Assembly: GCF_021531255.1 (NCBI RefSeq)
Contig: NZ_JAFBIO010000013.1
Location: forward strand, 1 to 45,049
DNA from: Allofournierella massiliensis
GTDB lineage: Bacteria; Bacillota; Clostridia; Oscillospirales; Ruminococcaceae
Length of the DNA stretch: 45,049 bases
Direction of reading: 5' to 3'
Numbering within the stretch: position 1 is the stretch's first letter; each line of letters starts with the position of its first letter. The translations under genes and the position numbers were made by a program. Below are positions 8,405 to 16,343 of the stretch, in pieces. The notes beneath the pieces were generated by a model that was given only the letters and a program-made list of their open reading frames with translations, made no database searches and had not been told where the DNA came from.

Positions 8405-9172
8405 TTACCGGTTCAGCCGGTAAAGCAGCGCCAGCCCCTTCACCAGCAGGTGTTCATCCCGAGTGAGAGGGTGCCGGCACAGGGGTGCGGCCCAGCGGGA
8501 AAGCCCGCCGGTCAAAACCAGATGGGCCGGCTCGCCCAGCTCCTCTTCAAAGCGGGCGGCCATCCCGTCGATCAGGGCGGCGGCGCCGCAGACCGTGCCG
8601 CTCAGGATGCATTGGGTGGTGTCGGTGCCGATGGCCTGCCGGGGCGTTTCCGGCTCCAGCAGAGGCAGTTGGGCGGTTTTTTCGTGGAGGGCGTTCAGGC
8701 TGGTGAGCAGCCCGGGGGCAATGGCGCCGCCCCGGAATACCCGGTCCCGGTCCACCACATTGAAGGTGGTGGCGGTGCCCATATCCACCGTGATCACCGG
8801 CAGGGGGTAATATTCCGCGGCAGCCGCCGCATCCGCCAGCCGGTCCATGCCCAGAGTGCCGGTCTGGGAAATACCCAGCCGCATCCCGCTGGCCAGGCCC
8901 GCATGGGCCACCAGGGGCGGGTTTTGGGAAAACTCCGCCGCGCAGCTGCAGAGCACCGGAGTGAGGGAGGGCACCACGCTGGTGAGCACTGCCCCCTCAA
9001 ACCGGGGCGAATCCCCCAATCCGCAAGCAGAAAAAGCGCCCCGCATGCCGAGTCGATACTCGGCGGCGGACCGCTGGGGGGTAGTATCCAGATGGGCCTC
9101 GAAGCATACACTTCCGCCCTCTAGGCCGCAAAGGCCGACGGTGGTGTTGCCGATATCGATGGCCAGAATCAT
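8405..9172 (-). CDS. coaX: Type III pantothenate kinase CoaX
   Basis: The 255-residue protein phosphorylates pantothenate, the first step of coenzyme A synthesis. It is of the type III class, which is not feedback inhibited by CoA. Diagnostic ASKHA-fold motifs are present: AIDIGNTTVGL at residues 4-14 (phosphate 1), VDMGTATTFNVV with the conserved Asp near the middle, and GGAIAPGL. Length is normal. GGGAGG lies about 10 nt before the ATG and a strong promoter lies just upstream. The divergent neighbour coaBC encodes the next two steps, and the downstream S component probably imports the substrate. Confidence 0.95.
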   Translation of the reverse strand: MILAIDIGNTTVGLCGLEGGSVCFEAHLDTTPQRSAAEYRLGMRGAFSACGLGDSPRFEGAVLTSVVPSLTPVLCSCAAEFSQNPPLVAHAGLASGMRLGISQTGTLGMDRLADAAAAAEYYPLPVITVDMGTATTFNVVDRDRVFRGGAIAPGLLTSLNALHEKTAQLPLLEPETPRQAIGTDTTQCILSGTVCGAAALIDGMAARFEEELGEPAHLVLTGGLSRWAAPLCRHPLTRDEHLLVKGLALLYRLNR

Positions 9173-9207
9173 ATAAGAAAAGCCTCCCTTTCAGGAAGTC
9201 CATCCTA

Positions 9208-9236
9208 TTATATACTGCCCCGGGGCGGCATGCAAG
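9208..9236 (-). promoter_or_regulatory. Promoter of coaX
   Basis: On the minus strand: TTGCAT (9231-9236), a 17-bp spacer, then TATAAT (9208-9213). The spacer contains the palindrome GCCCCGGGGC. Confidence 0.75.
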
Positions 9237-9259
9237 GGAAAAGGGGCAAAAAAGTCCGC

Positions 9260-9288
9260 TTTACTTTGTTTTTCAGCCATAGTATACT
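9260..9288 (+). promoter_or_regulatory. Promoter of coaBC
   Basis: TTTACT (9260-9265), a 17-bp spacer and TATACT (9283-9288). It diverges from the coaX promoter with about 24 bp between the two -35 boxes, so one regulator could control both. Confidence 0.7.
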
Positions 9289-9354
9289 GAAAAAAACAAA
9301 CGGCGCCCCTCCCCTTTTCCCGGGCGGGGCCCCATGGGGAAAGGGAGAATCGAT

Positions 9355-10557
9355 ATGAGCCTTCTGGAAGGAAAATGCGTGGTGCTGGGCGTTACCGGCG
9401 GCATTGCGGCATATAAAATGGCCAACGTGGCCAGCGCCCTGCGCAAGGCCGGGGCCGAGATCCATGTGATCATGACCAAGAACGCCACCCAGTTCATCAC
9501 GCCGCTGACCTTTGAGACCCTCACCGGCAACAAGTGCATGGTGGATACCTTTGACCGGGATTTCAAGTTTGAGGTGACCCATGTATCCCTGGCCAAAAAG
9601 GCGGATCTCATCCTGATCGCCCCGGCCACGGCCAATGTGATCGCCAAGCTGGCCCATGGGATTGCCGATGATATGCTCACCACCACGGTGCTGGCTTCCC
9701 GCTGCCCCAAGCTGATGGCCCCTGCCATGAACACCGCCATGCTGGAAAATCCCATCACCCAGGACAATATTCGTACCCTGGAACATTACGGCTTTGAGAT
9801 CATCCCGCCGGACAGCGGGATGCTGGCCTGCCGGGACGTGGGCAGCGGCAAGCTGCCCGCCGAAGGGGTGATGATGGATTACATCTATCGCCATCTGGCC
9901 CATGAGAAGGATATGGAAGGGCTGCGGGTCACCGTTACGGCCGGCCCCACCCAGGAGCCGCTGGACCCGGTTCGGTATCTCACCAACCATTCCAGCGGGA
10001 AGATGGGCTATGCCCTGGCCCGGGCGGCGGTGCGCCGAGGGGCCCAGGTCTGCCTGATCCACGGCCAGACGGCCCTGGAACCAGTGCGCTTTGCCCGGGA
10101 TCTGCCGGTGGTCACGGCCCGCCAGATGTATGAGGCGGTGACCGGGGCTTTTGAGGACACCGACATCCTCATCATGGCCGCGGCGGTGGCCGATTACCGC
10201 CCCGCTCAGGTGGCCGACAACAAGATCAAGAAAAAGGATGAGGACCTCTCCATCCCCCTGGCCCGCACCGACGATATCCTGGGCAGCCTGGCTCCCCGCA
10301 AGACCACTCAGTTTGTCTGCGGCTTTTCCATGGAGACCCAGGACATGATCGAGAACAGCCGGAAAAAGCTGGAGAAAAAGCACCTGGATATGATCGCCGC
10401 CAACAACCTGAAGGTGGAGGGGGCCGGCTTTGGGGTGGATACCAATGTGCTCACCCTCATCACTGCCGACGAGACCCGCCAGCTGCCCCTGATGAGCAAG
10501 GACGAGGCAGCCGACGCCCTGCTGGACGCCATCCTGAAAGAGTGGGCCGGCCGGTAA
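9355..10557 (+). CDS. coaBC: Bifunctional phosphopantothenoylcysteine decarboxylase/synthetase CoaBC
   Basis: The 400-residue protein joins cysteine to phosphopantothenate (CoaB) and decarboxylates the product to phosphopantetheine (CoaC). The flavoprotein CoaC half has GVTGGIAAYK at its start, the PAMNTAM motif and the Cys-containing ACRDVGSGKLPAEG loop. The CoaB half begins near residue 185 with VTAGPTQEPLDPVRYLTNHSSGKMG and contains the dimer/active-site KIKKKD segment. I chose the ATG at 9355 because AAGGGAG lies 7 nt before it. The in-frame ATG at 9334 lacks a binding site and adds only seven residues. It is divergent from coaX. Confidence 0.95.
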   Translation: MSLLEGKCVVLGVTGGIAAYKMANVASALRKAGAEIHVIMTKNATQFITPLTFETLTGNKCMVDTFDRDFKFEVTHVSLAKKADLILIAPATANVIAKLAHGIADDMLTTTVLASRCPKLMAPAMNTAMLENPITQDNIRTLEHYGFEIIPPDSGMLACRDVGSGKLPAEGVMMDYIYRHLAHEKDMEGLRVTVTAGPTQEPLDPVRYLTNHSSGKMGYALARAAVRRGAQVCLIHGQTALEPVRFARDLPVVTARQMYEAVTGAFEDTDILIMAAAVADYRPAQVADNKIKKKDEDLSIPLARTDDILGSLAPRKTTQFVCGFSMETQDMIENSRKKLEKKHLDMIAANNLKVEGAGFGVDTNVLTLITADETRQLPLMSKDEAADALLDAILKEWAGR

Positions 10558-10577
10558 AACTGCTGATCGGAAAAAGA

Positions 10578-10614
10578 GCAAAAGGGCCTTCGCGAAACGC
10601 GAAGGCCCTTTTGC
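10578..10614. terminator. Bidirectional intrinsic terminator
   Basis: A near-symmetrical 17-bp stem GCAAAAGGGCCTTCGCG / CGCGAAGGCCCTTTTGC with an AAA loop. It ends coaBC (+) and the M20 amidohydrolase (-). Confidence 0.9.
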
Positions 10615-10636
10615 TGTATCTTAAGGCAATATTCTC

Positions 10637-11827
10637 TTATTTGGCGTGGTTCTTCAGCCATCCCTCGGCGCAGCCGGCCAGGGCCGCGGCCCCCAGGGGC
10701 AGGCACTCCTCGTTAAAGACCACCTTGGAGTTGTGCTGGATATAGGGGTAGGGATGCTCCCGGTCGGCGCCGGCGCCCACAAAGAAATAGGCGCTGGGCA
10801 GGCGGCAGGTCACCCCGGCAAAGTCATCCGAACCCATCTTGCGGATGGGCTTTTCGGTAAGGTGAGCCTCATCCTTCAGGGTCTCGCGCAGATAGCTCTT
10901 GATCTCCTCTTCCATCGGCTCATCCAGAACCACCGCGTTCATGCTGGCCTCAAATTCCACCTGGCACTGGCAGCCGAAGGTTTTGGCGGTGTACTCGCAC
11001 ACCTCCTGCAGGCGGGCCAGCAGGTAATCCCGCTGGTCGTTGTTGTAGGTGCGCAGGCTGCCTTTCATTACCACGTTTTCCGGGAAGATGTTGAAGGCCT
11101 TGCTGCTGCTCTCGATGGAGCAGACGGTGAGAATATCGGTCTGGCTGGGGTCTGCCTCCCGGGCGATCAGGGTCTCCAGCGCCAGGACCAGATGGGCCGC
11201 GCAGTTCAGGGCGTCCTTGCCCTGGTGGGGCCGGGCACCGTGGCAGCTCTGGCCCTGTACAGTCAGGATGAAGATATCATTGGAGCAGAAGGTGGGGCCC
11301 TGACCCCAGGCGATCTGGCCCAAAGGCGCGCCCGCGTCCACATGCAGGCCCATGGCTGCGTCGGGGGCGGGGTTTTCCAGCACGCCGGCCTCGATCATCT
11401 CCAGGCAGCCGTCGCCGGTCTCCTCGCCGGGCTGGAACATCAGCTTGACCCGGCCTGCCAGGGCGTCCTCATTTTCCTTCAGCATCCGGGCGGCGCCCAG
11501 CAGCATGGCCGCATGGTTGTCGTGGCCGCAGCAGTGGGCCTTGCCGGGGGTCTGGCTGGCAAAAGGCAGGCCGCTCTCCTCCTGCATGGGCAGGGCGTCG
11601 ATGTCCGCCCGCATCAGCAGAACGGGGCCGTCTTCCTTTTTGCCGATCAGGGCGGTGAGGCCGCAGCGGCCGCAGGCCTTTACCTCCAGGCCCATTTCTT
11701 CCAGCTGAGCCCGGATATAGGCGCTGGTCTGGGGCACTTCACAGCCGGTTTCCGGGTGGGAGTGCAGGGCACGGCGGTCCCGCAGCAGGGTCTCGTTCAA
11801 TTCGTGGGCTCTCTTCAAGTAATCCAT
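10637..11827 (-). CDS. M20D-family metallo-amidohydrolase (N-acyl amino acid / hippurate hydrolase type)
   Basis: The 396-residue protein is a cytoplasmic zinc/manganese amidohydrolase that removes an acyl group from an N-acyl amino acid or similar amide. The M20 metal motifs are clear: RADIDALPM, the HCCGHDNHAAMLLGAA block (Cys, His and Asp ligands), GEETGDG with the catalytic Glu, and a C-terminal KMGSDDFAG segment. A dimerisation domain lies in the middle (about 180-290). The start is ATG 11827, preceded by ACAGGAGG at 7 nt. An upstream in-frame ATG (11845) overlaps this binding site and is not favoured. The YfcC-type carrier gene is 173 nt upstream on the same strand. Confidence 0.87.
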   Translation of the reverse strand: MDYLKRAHELNETLLRDRRALHSHPETGCEVPQTSAYIRAQLEEMGLEVKACGRCGLTALIGKKEDGPVLLMRADIDALPMQEESGLPFASQTPGKAHCCGHDNHAAMLLGAARMLKENEDALAGRVKLMFQPGEETGDGCLEMIEAGVLENPAPDAAMGLHVDAGAPLGQIAWGQGPTFCSNDIFILTVQGQSCHGARPHQGKDALNCAAHLVLALETLIAREADPSQTDILTVCSIESSSKAFNIFPENVVMKGSLRTYNNDQRDYLLARLQEVCEYTAKTFGCQCQVEFEASMNAVVLDEPMEEEIKSYLRETLKDEAHLTEKPIRKMGSDDFAGVTCRLPSAYFFVGAGADREHPYPYIQHNSKVVFNEECLPLGAAALAGCAEGWLKNHAK

Positions 11828-11884
11828 GGTTTGGCCTCCTGTCATGTTGGGGTGAATTTGACTCTTCCTTTCCCTCCGGATAGT

Positions 11885-11956
11885 CCAAAAGCCGGCACCG
11901 GCTCGTGCCGGGCCGGGAGCAAAGCCCCGGTCGGCACGGGCCAGCCCGGCTTTTGG
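11885..11956 (-). repeat. Large imperfect inverted repeat between yfcC and M20 genes
   Basis: The outer arms CCAAAAGCCGG (11885-11895) and CCGGCTTTTGG (11946-11956) are perfect. Inner arms CGTGCCG (11904-11910) and CGGCACG (11932-11938) also pair, and CCGGG/CCCGG can close the top. No T-run follows on the minus strand, so it is not a standard terminator. It may stabilise or process the yfcC-M20 transcript. Confidence 0.7.
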
Positions 11957-12000
11957 GTTAGGAAGTAGAGAAGAAGTAGAGGATTAAATCAATTGGGAAA

Positions 12001-13404
12001 TCAGAAAACAAACGTGGAGATGACCACCATCACACCGCCGATGATCAGGTTGGTGAGGATGATGCGCCAGATGTACTTCACGTACTGGGGATAGGTGACC
12101 TCCGCAATGGCGACACCGCCCATGGTAGCAGCCGACATGGGCAGCAGCAGGTTGGTGAGGCCGTCGCCGAAGATGAAGGCGGTAACTACGGTCTGGGGAT
12201 GCAGGCCCAGCACGTCGCCCAGGGGGCCCATGATGGGGATGGTGGCGGCAGCCTGGCCGGAACCGGAGATGATGAAGCAGTTCATGACTACCTGGAAGAT
12301 GTACATGGCCACGGCGCCCACGATCTTGGGCAGGCCGCTCAGGACACCGGAAACCGCAAAGATGATGGTGTCGATGATGCCGGCGTTGGTCATGACGATG
12401 GCGATGGCCTTGGAGAAGCCAACAACCAGGAAGCCAACCAGAACCTTATGGCAGCCGGAAACGAATTCTTCCGCAATCTTGTTGGGGCTGTAGCCAGCGG
12501 TAAAGCCGATCACAACGGCCATCACCAGGAAGATGGCGGCCAGCTCGGTGCCGAAGTCCCAGCCGTTCAGAGCGCCGTAGATAACGGTAAGGATGCCGAT
12601 CACAAACTCGATGAGGATGAGGATGCGGCGGGGGGAGAGAGTATCGTCGATCTCGGTGACGGCAATGGTGCTGCCCTCAGCTTTTACGCGGGCCTCCACA
12701 TTGGCGCAGATGCTGCGGCTGGGGTCCTTCTTGATCCGGACGGCGTACCAGACGGTCCAGAAAGAAACGCTGCACAGCAGCAGCACATAGCCGATGGCAC
12801 GGAACCAGGCGCCGGAGAAGATGGGCTCAATGCCCAGCAGGCTCTGAGCAACGCCGGTGGTGGCGTTGTTGAACAGACCGCTGGCGAAGCCGCAGTTGCC
12901 GGCGGCGATGGTGATGGAAAGGCCGACCATGGCGTCAAAGCCCATGCTGCGGGCGAACAGAATGCCCAGAGGCACGAAGGCCAGCATGGATTCGGCGTTG
13001 CCGGTGGCGGCAGGCAGGGCACTGAAGGCGATGATAACCAGGGGCAGAACGGCGGCGCCCATCTTCTGGGCCTTGCCCTTCAGCACCTTGGCCAGCACGG
13101 CCCTGGTGGCGCCGGTGGATTCGATAACGGCAAAGGCGCCGCTGATGACCAGCACGAAGTTGGCAATGTAGGCCACCTGCTTCATACCGCTGGGCACAGC
13201 CACAAAGATATCAAACAGGGAGGCAGGGTTGCCTTCCACATAATGGAAGGAGTTGGGGTCAACAACCTGGCGGCCGTCCACCTCGATGCGGTCATAGCTG
13301 CCGGCGGGGATGATGTAAGTCAGGATCGCCACAAAGATGATCATACAGAAAATGATGACCAGCGTATGCGGGAACGCAAACTTTTTCTGTTTCGTTTCGC
13401 TCAT
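12001..13404 (-). CDS. YfcC/DcuC-family membrane carrier
   Basis: The 467-residue protein has about 12 membrane helices, starting with a short cytoplasmic lead (SETKQKKFAFPH) and a helix at about 15-35. It resembles the YfcC family (DcuC-type anaerobic C4-dicarboxylate carriers and basic amino acid antiporters). The segments SALPAATGNAESMLAF and VVMNCFIISGSGQAAA are typical of the two re-entrant loops. The substrate is not known; the peptidase and amidohydrolase neighbours suggest an amino acid or related acid. I placed the start at ATG 13404 (AAAGGA 9-10 nt upstream) because the longer frame adds 32 residues unlike the family. A weak -10-like TATATT lies on the minus strand at 13510-13515. 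Confidence 0.85.
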   Translation of the reverse strand: MSETKQKKFAFPHTLVIIFCMIIFVAILTYIIPAGSYDRIEVDGRQVVDPNSFHYVEGNPASLFDIFVAVPSGMKQVAYIANFVLVISGAFAVIESTGATRAVLAKVLKGKAQKMGAAVLPLVIIAFSALPAATGNAESMLAFVPLGILFARSMGFDAMVGLSITIAAGNCGFASGLFNNATTGVAQSLLGIEPIFSGAWFRAIGYVLLLCSVSFWTVWYAVRIKKDPSRSICANVEARVKAEGSTIAVTEIDDTLSPRRILILIEFVIGILTVIYGALNGWDFGTELAAIFLVMAVVIGFTAGYSPNKIAEEFVSGCHKVLVGFLVVGFSKAIAIVMTNAGIIDTIIFAVSGVLSGLPKIVGAVAMYIFQVVMNCFIISGSGQAAATIPIMGPLGDVLGLHPQTVVTAFIFGDGLTNLLLPMSAATMGGVAIAEVTYPQYVKYIWRIILTNLIIGGVMVVISTFVF

Positions 13405-13448
13405 AAACGAATGTCCTTTCTGTTCAGAATTCCGTACTCTTCTCCTCA

Positions 13449-13494
13449 CAAAGGCGCCAAAGAACGATTGGGGCGACTGCCACAAACGCCTTTG
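13449..13494 (-). repeat. Inverted repeat in yfcC leader
   Basis: CAAAGGCG (13449-13456) and CGCCTTTG (13487-13494) could form an 8-bp stem around a 30-nt loop in the yfcC leader, about 45 nt before the start codon. Confidence 0.35.
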
Positions 13495-13519
13495 GGGCAC
13501 ACAATCAGAAATATACTAA

Positions 13520-13789
13520 GCAAAAACCATGCCAATTTCCTGGATTTCATCTTTTAAAATTGTTTTTCGGCGGTCAAACCACAAGAAAGACGCAGGAACG
13601 AGGAAAGAAAAATGTGAAACTTTTCTGCCTGGGCAGGAGAAAAAGAGGAGGAGAGAAAAAGAAGGGATTTTTCTTCTCAAAAATGAAAAACAAATGCGGC
13701 GCAATCTTCATAAATGAAAAAACGGTGAAATTATCAAAATGAAAAATACAAAAAAGCAGAGAGGAAAACGAAAAATACCCGAAAAAACT
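13520..13789. other. A-rich intergenic stretch without a supported gene
   Basis: The region between the divergent yfcC and M24 genes is strikingly AT-rich compared with the rest of the window and dominated by A on the plus strand. Short frames here (about 60 codons, Lys-rich) lack ribosome binding sites and family likeness. A weak TGCC/GGCA hairpin flanked by CTTTTC/GAAAAG lies near 13617-13642. Confidence 0.5.
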
Positions 13790-13818
13790 TTGATTTCGGA
13801 AAAAACTTCTGGTACAAT
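13790..13818 (+). promoter_or_regulatory. Promoter of M24 dipeptidase gene
   Basis: TTGATT (13790-13795), a 17-bp spacer and TACAAT (13813-13818) with TGG directly before the -10. The transcript should start near 13825, giving a leader of about 136 nt. Confidence 0.75.
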
Positions 13819-13839
13819 AGGGGCAAATCTAAAAATAGA

Positions 13840-13926
13840 ATCTGTTCTTGCCAATTTTGCCCGTAAAATTCGCGAAATTAAGAAATTGGCGGGTAAAGAA
13901 CAGATCCTCCGGTTGCCAAAACCGGA
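13840..13926 (+). promoter_or_regulatory. Structured mRNA leader of M24 dipeptidase gene
   Basis: An 18-nt left arm (ATCTGTTCTT then GCCAATTT, 13840-13857) pairs with AAATTGGC (13883-13890) and AAGAACAGAT (13896-13905), with a 5-nt bulge. A second perfect hairpin TCCGGTT-N5-AACCGGA (13908-13926) follows, about 22 nt before the ribosome binding site. No T-run or known riboswitch motif was seen. Confidence 0.6.
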
Positions 13927-13960
13927 TGGACAGCGGTTTGCCCCGCAGAAAGGATATTCT

Positions 13961-15037
13961 ATGAGAAGCGACCGTCTCCAGAAAATCGTGGCCGGCATGA
14001 GAGAGGCCGGCGTGGATCAGATGATCCTCAGCGATCCCTCCACCATCTACTATCTCACCGGCAGTTTTGTGGCCCCCGGCCTTCGGATGCTGGTGCTTTT
14101 GCTGGACAGCCAGGGCAAGGCCACCTTTTACATCAACGCCCTCCAGAGCGATTACGCCGGCCTGGGGGAGGATATTGTCTGGTACCAGGATTCTCAGGAC
14201 CCCGTAAAGCTGCTGGGCCAGGCTGTGCGTGAAAACGCCCGGGTGGCGGTGGATAAGAACTGGTCCGCCAACTTCCTGCTGCGGCTGATGGCGGAAAAGA
14301 AGGCGGATTACTGCCTCTCCGGCCAGATCGTGGACCGGGTGCGGATGGTAAAGGATGAGGGCGAGATCGCCGCGCTGCAGGAAAGCTGTCTCATCAATGA
14401 GAAAGTCATCGACGAGATGATCAGCCTGCTGGGCCCTGACCGCACCGAGCAGCAGCACCATCGCCTTCTGCACGAGATGTACTGCAAGTACGGCGCCGAC
14501 GGCTATAACATCATCGGCGTGGTGGCCTACGGCAAATCCTGCGGCTATGCCCACCACAAGGCGGACGATACCCGCCTGGCCCCCGGCGACAGCGTGATCA
14601 TTGACATCGGCGCCCGCTACAAGGGGTACCGCTCCGACATGACACGTACCGTCTTTTACAAGAGCGCTTCGGATGAAATGCGGGAGATCTACAAGATCGT
14701 GCTGGAAGCCCAGCTCACCGCCATGGATGCGGTGAAGGCCGGCGTGCGCTTCTGTGATATTGATAAGATTGGCCGGGATATCATCACCAAGTATGGCTAC
14801 GGGGAGTACTTCACCCACCGCATCGGCCACAACATCGGCATTGACGGCCATGAGTTCCCCGATGTGGGCGGCGCCAATGAGATGGAGATCCTGCCGGGCA
14901 TGTGCTTCTCGGTGGAGCCGGGCATCTATATCCCCGGTAAGGGCGGCGTGCGCATCGAGGACCTGGTGGTGGCCCGGGAGGACGGCTATCACTGCTTCTA
15001 CACCTACCCCAAAAAGGAACTGCGGATTGTGGAGTGA
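13961..15037 (+). CDS. M24-family Xaa-Pro dipeptidase/aminopeptidase
   Basis: The 358-residue protein cleaves Xaa-Pro bonds in peptides or dipeptides with a dinuclear metal site. The N-terminal creatinase-like domain (1-125) is followed by the pita-bread domain. Metal ligands are visible as the two Asp of DIGARYKGYRSDMTRT, the His of THRIGHNIG, and the Glu of SVEPGIY and of RIEDLVV. Several shorter His motifs (YAHHKAD) also match the family. The start is ATG 13961, preceded by AGAAAGGA at 6 nt. The longer open frame to 13739 crosses the promoter and leader and is not coding. It diverges from the YfcC carrier; together they suggest peptide and amino acid use. Confidence 0.9.
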   Translation: MRSDRLQKIVAGMREAGVDQMILSDPSTIYYLTGSFVAPGLRMLVLLLDSQGKATFYINALQSDYAGLGEDIVWYQDSQDPVKLLGQAVRENARVAVDKNWSANFLLRLMAEKKADYCLSGQIVDRVRMVKDEGEIAALQESCLINEKVIDEMISLLGPDRTEQQHHRLLHEMYCKYGADGYNIIGVVAYGKSCGYAHHKADDTRLAPGDSVIIDIGARYKGYRSDMTRTVFYKSASDEMREIYKIVLEAQLTAMDAVKAGVRFCDIDKIGRDIITKYGYGEYFTHRIGHNIGIDGHEFPDVGGANEMEILPGMCFSVEPGIYIPGKGGVRIEDLVVAREDGYHCFYTYPKKELRIVE

Positions 15038-15062
15038 TCCCCTTCCCTGCCCAACCAAAAGC

Positions 15063-15100
15063 AAAAAAGAAGAGACGGCCAGGCCGTCTCTTCTTTTTTT
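15063..15100. terminator. Bidirectional intrinsic terminator
   Basis: GAAGAGACGGC (15069-15079) / GCCGTCTCTTC (15083-15093) with a 3-nt loop, flanked by A6 and T7. It ends the M24 gene (+) and the LysR gene (-). Confidence 0.92.
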
Positions 15101-15144
15101 GTGGTTGTTTTGTGTGGGTAGCCTCAGGGGGTCCCCCGTGATGG

Positions 15145-16101
15145 TCAGCGAAGGGGCCCGGGCGCGTTCCGCTTCATGAACTCGATAAAATCCTGCCGGA
15201 TGCTGCTCTCGGAGGCCTGCCGCCGGTGGTGGAGGAAGACGTTTCGCCGGGCGTCCGGGTCTTCCAGCTTGTAGAAATACAGCTGATCGGTGGAGCGCAC
15301 CGCATGGGTAATTCCTGCCCGCACAAAGGTGGCGCCTCGGCCGTCCTGCGCCACGCAGTAGGCGGTGTAGAACTGGTCCAGCACCATCTCCACCTGGGGC
15401 TCAAACCCTGCCCGGCGGCACATCCGCAGGGCGCGGCGATGGATATCGTTGCCCTCCCGCAGCATCAGCAGCGGCACATTCCGGAAATAGCTCAGCGGGG
15501 TGGAGGGAGTTTCCGGTTCCAGATAGATCCCGCTCTGCACCTGCTCAAACCGCAGGCGATACTCTTTCAGTTCCTGGTTGACGGCAAAAGCAGCCGGCAC
15601 TGCCAGCAGGATATATTCCCGGCAGAGAAATTCCGGTTCCAGGGCGGGGTCTTCCCAGTCCTCAGTATCCAGGGTCAGGTCCAGCCGTCCGCTGGCCAGG
15701 GCCTGATACAAATCGTCCGCGTTGTTTTCGGAAAGCTGGATCTTGCAGCCCGGGTGGAGGGCCTCAAAGCGCTGGGCCAGCCCGGGCAGAAAATGGGCGC
15801 AGAAAAAGGTGCCCGCCCCGATGGTGAGGGTCTCGGAATGGGCCCGGCGCATCTCGGCAAAGCGGGCCTCCATCTCCTCCTCAATGGCCCGGATCTTCTG
15901 CACGCACTGGATATAGTATTCCCCGGCGGGGGTGACCCGCACCGGGCTGGTGCTGCGGTCGAAGAGCTGGAGCCCCAGCTCCTTTTCCACCTTTTTGATG
16001 GTGCTGCTCAGAGCCGGCTGGGAGATGTACAGCTTTTCCGCGGCTTTGGAAAAACTCCGCTCCTTATATACGGCATAGACATAGTCCATCCCCTTGAGCA
16101 T
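15145..16101 (-). CDS. LysR-family transcriptional regulator (divergent from aminotransferase-ridA)
   Basis: The 318-residue protein has an N-terminal winged helix-turn-helix (residues 2-60; the YAVYKERSFSKAAEKLYISQPALS stretch spans the recognition region) and a two-lobed effector-binding domain (about 90-300). LysR regulators usually act on the divergent promoter, here the aminotransferase-ridA pair. ATG 16101 is chosen because it gives the normal LysR N-terminus and follows AGGAAAGGA at about 11 nt. Upstream in-frame ATGs lie at or before the promoter -10. The co-inducer is unknown, possibly an amino acid or keto acid. Confidence 0.88.
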   Translation of the reverse strand: MLKGMDYVYAVYKERSFSKAAEKLYISQPALSSTIKKVEKELGLQLFDRSTSPVRVTPAGEYYIQCVQKIRAIEEEMEARFAEMRRAHSETLTIGAGTFFCAHFLPGLAQRFEALHPGCKIQLSENNADDLYQALASGRLDLTLDTEDWEDPALEPEFLCREYILLAVPAAFAVNQELKEYRLRFEQVQSGIYLEPETPSTPLSYFRNVPLLMLREGNDIHRRALRMCRRAGFEPQVEMVLDQFYTAYCVAQDGRGATFVRAGITHAVRSTDQLYFYKLEDPDARRNVFLHHRRQASESSIRQDFIEFMKRNAPGPLR

Positions 16102-16141
16102 AAACGGCGCCGTCCTTTCCTGAGGTTCTGAATATAAACCC

Positions 16142-16150
16142 ATTATACCA
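16142..16150 (-). promoter_or_regulatory. Extended -10 promoter of LysR gene
   Basis: TGG-TATAAT on the minus strand (16142-16150) with no clear -35. Confidence 0.5.
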
Positions 16151-16199
16151 TGGTTTCCTGCTTTGAAAAACCGGCTGTCGGGATCTTTATTCATTTTAA

Positions 16200-16215
16200 T
16201 TATAAAAACATATAA
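16200..16215. promoter_or_regulatory. Candidate LysR operator
   Basis: TTATA-N6-TATAA, a dyad with the T-N11-A form typical of LysR boxes, centred in the divergent region between the regulator and the aminotransferase. On the right a TTGGAC (16225-16230) lacks a good -10, as expected for an activator-dependent promoter. Confidence 0.45.
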
Positions 16216-16343
16216 AAAGATGTATTGGACGAAAGCGGGATTTTGTGGCAGACTAAGAGCAAGACAAAAACTTAACAAAGGGGCTCAGCCCCCGCCCCGG
16301 CCCGCGAAAAGGCGGCCGACAGGAAAGAGAGGAAAAGAGAGAT

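Noticed and set aside
13529-13742. Short Lys/Arg-rich plus-strand frames in the A-rich intergenic stretch
   Set aside because: No ribosome binding site, overlapping alternative frames, and composition that simply follows the A-rich DNA.
13840-13926. T-box or known riboswitch before the M24 gene
   Set aside because: No T-box GGTGG core, specifier loop pattern or terminator U-tract could be found.
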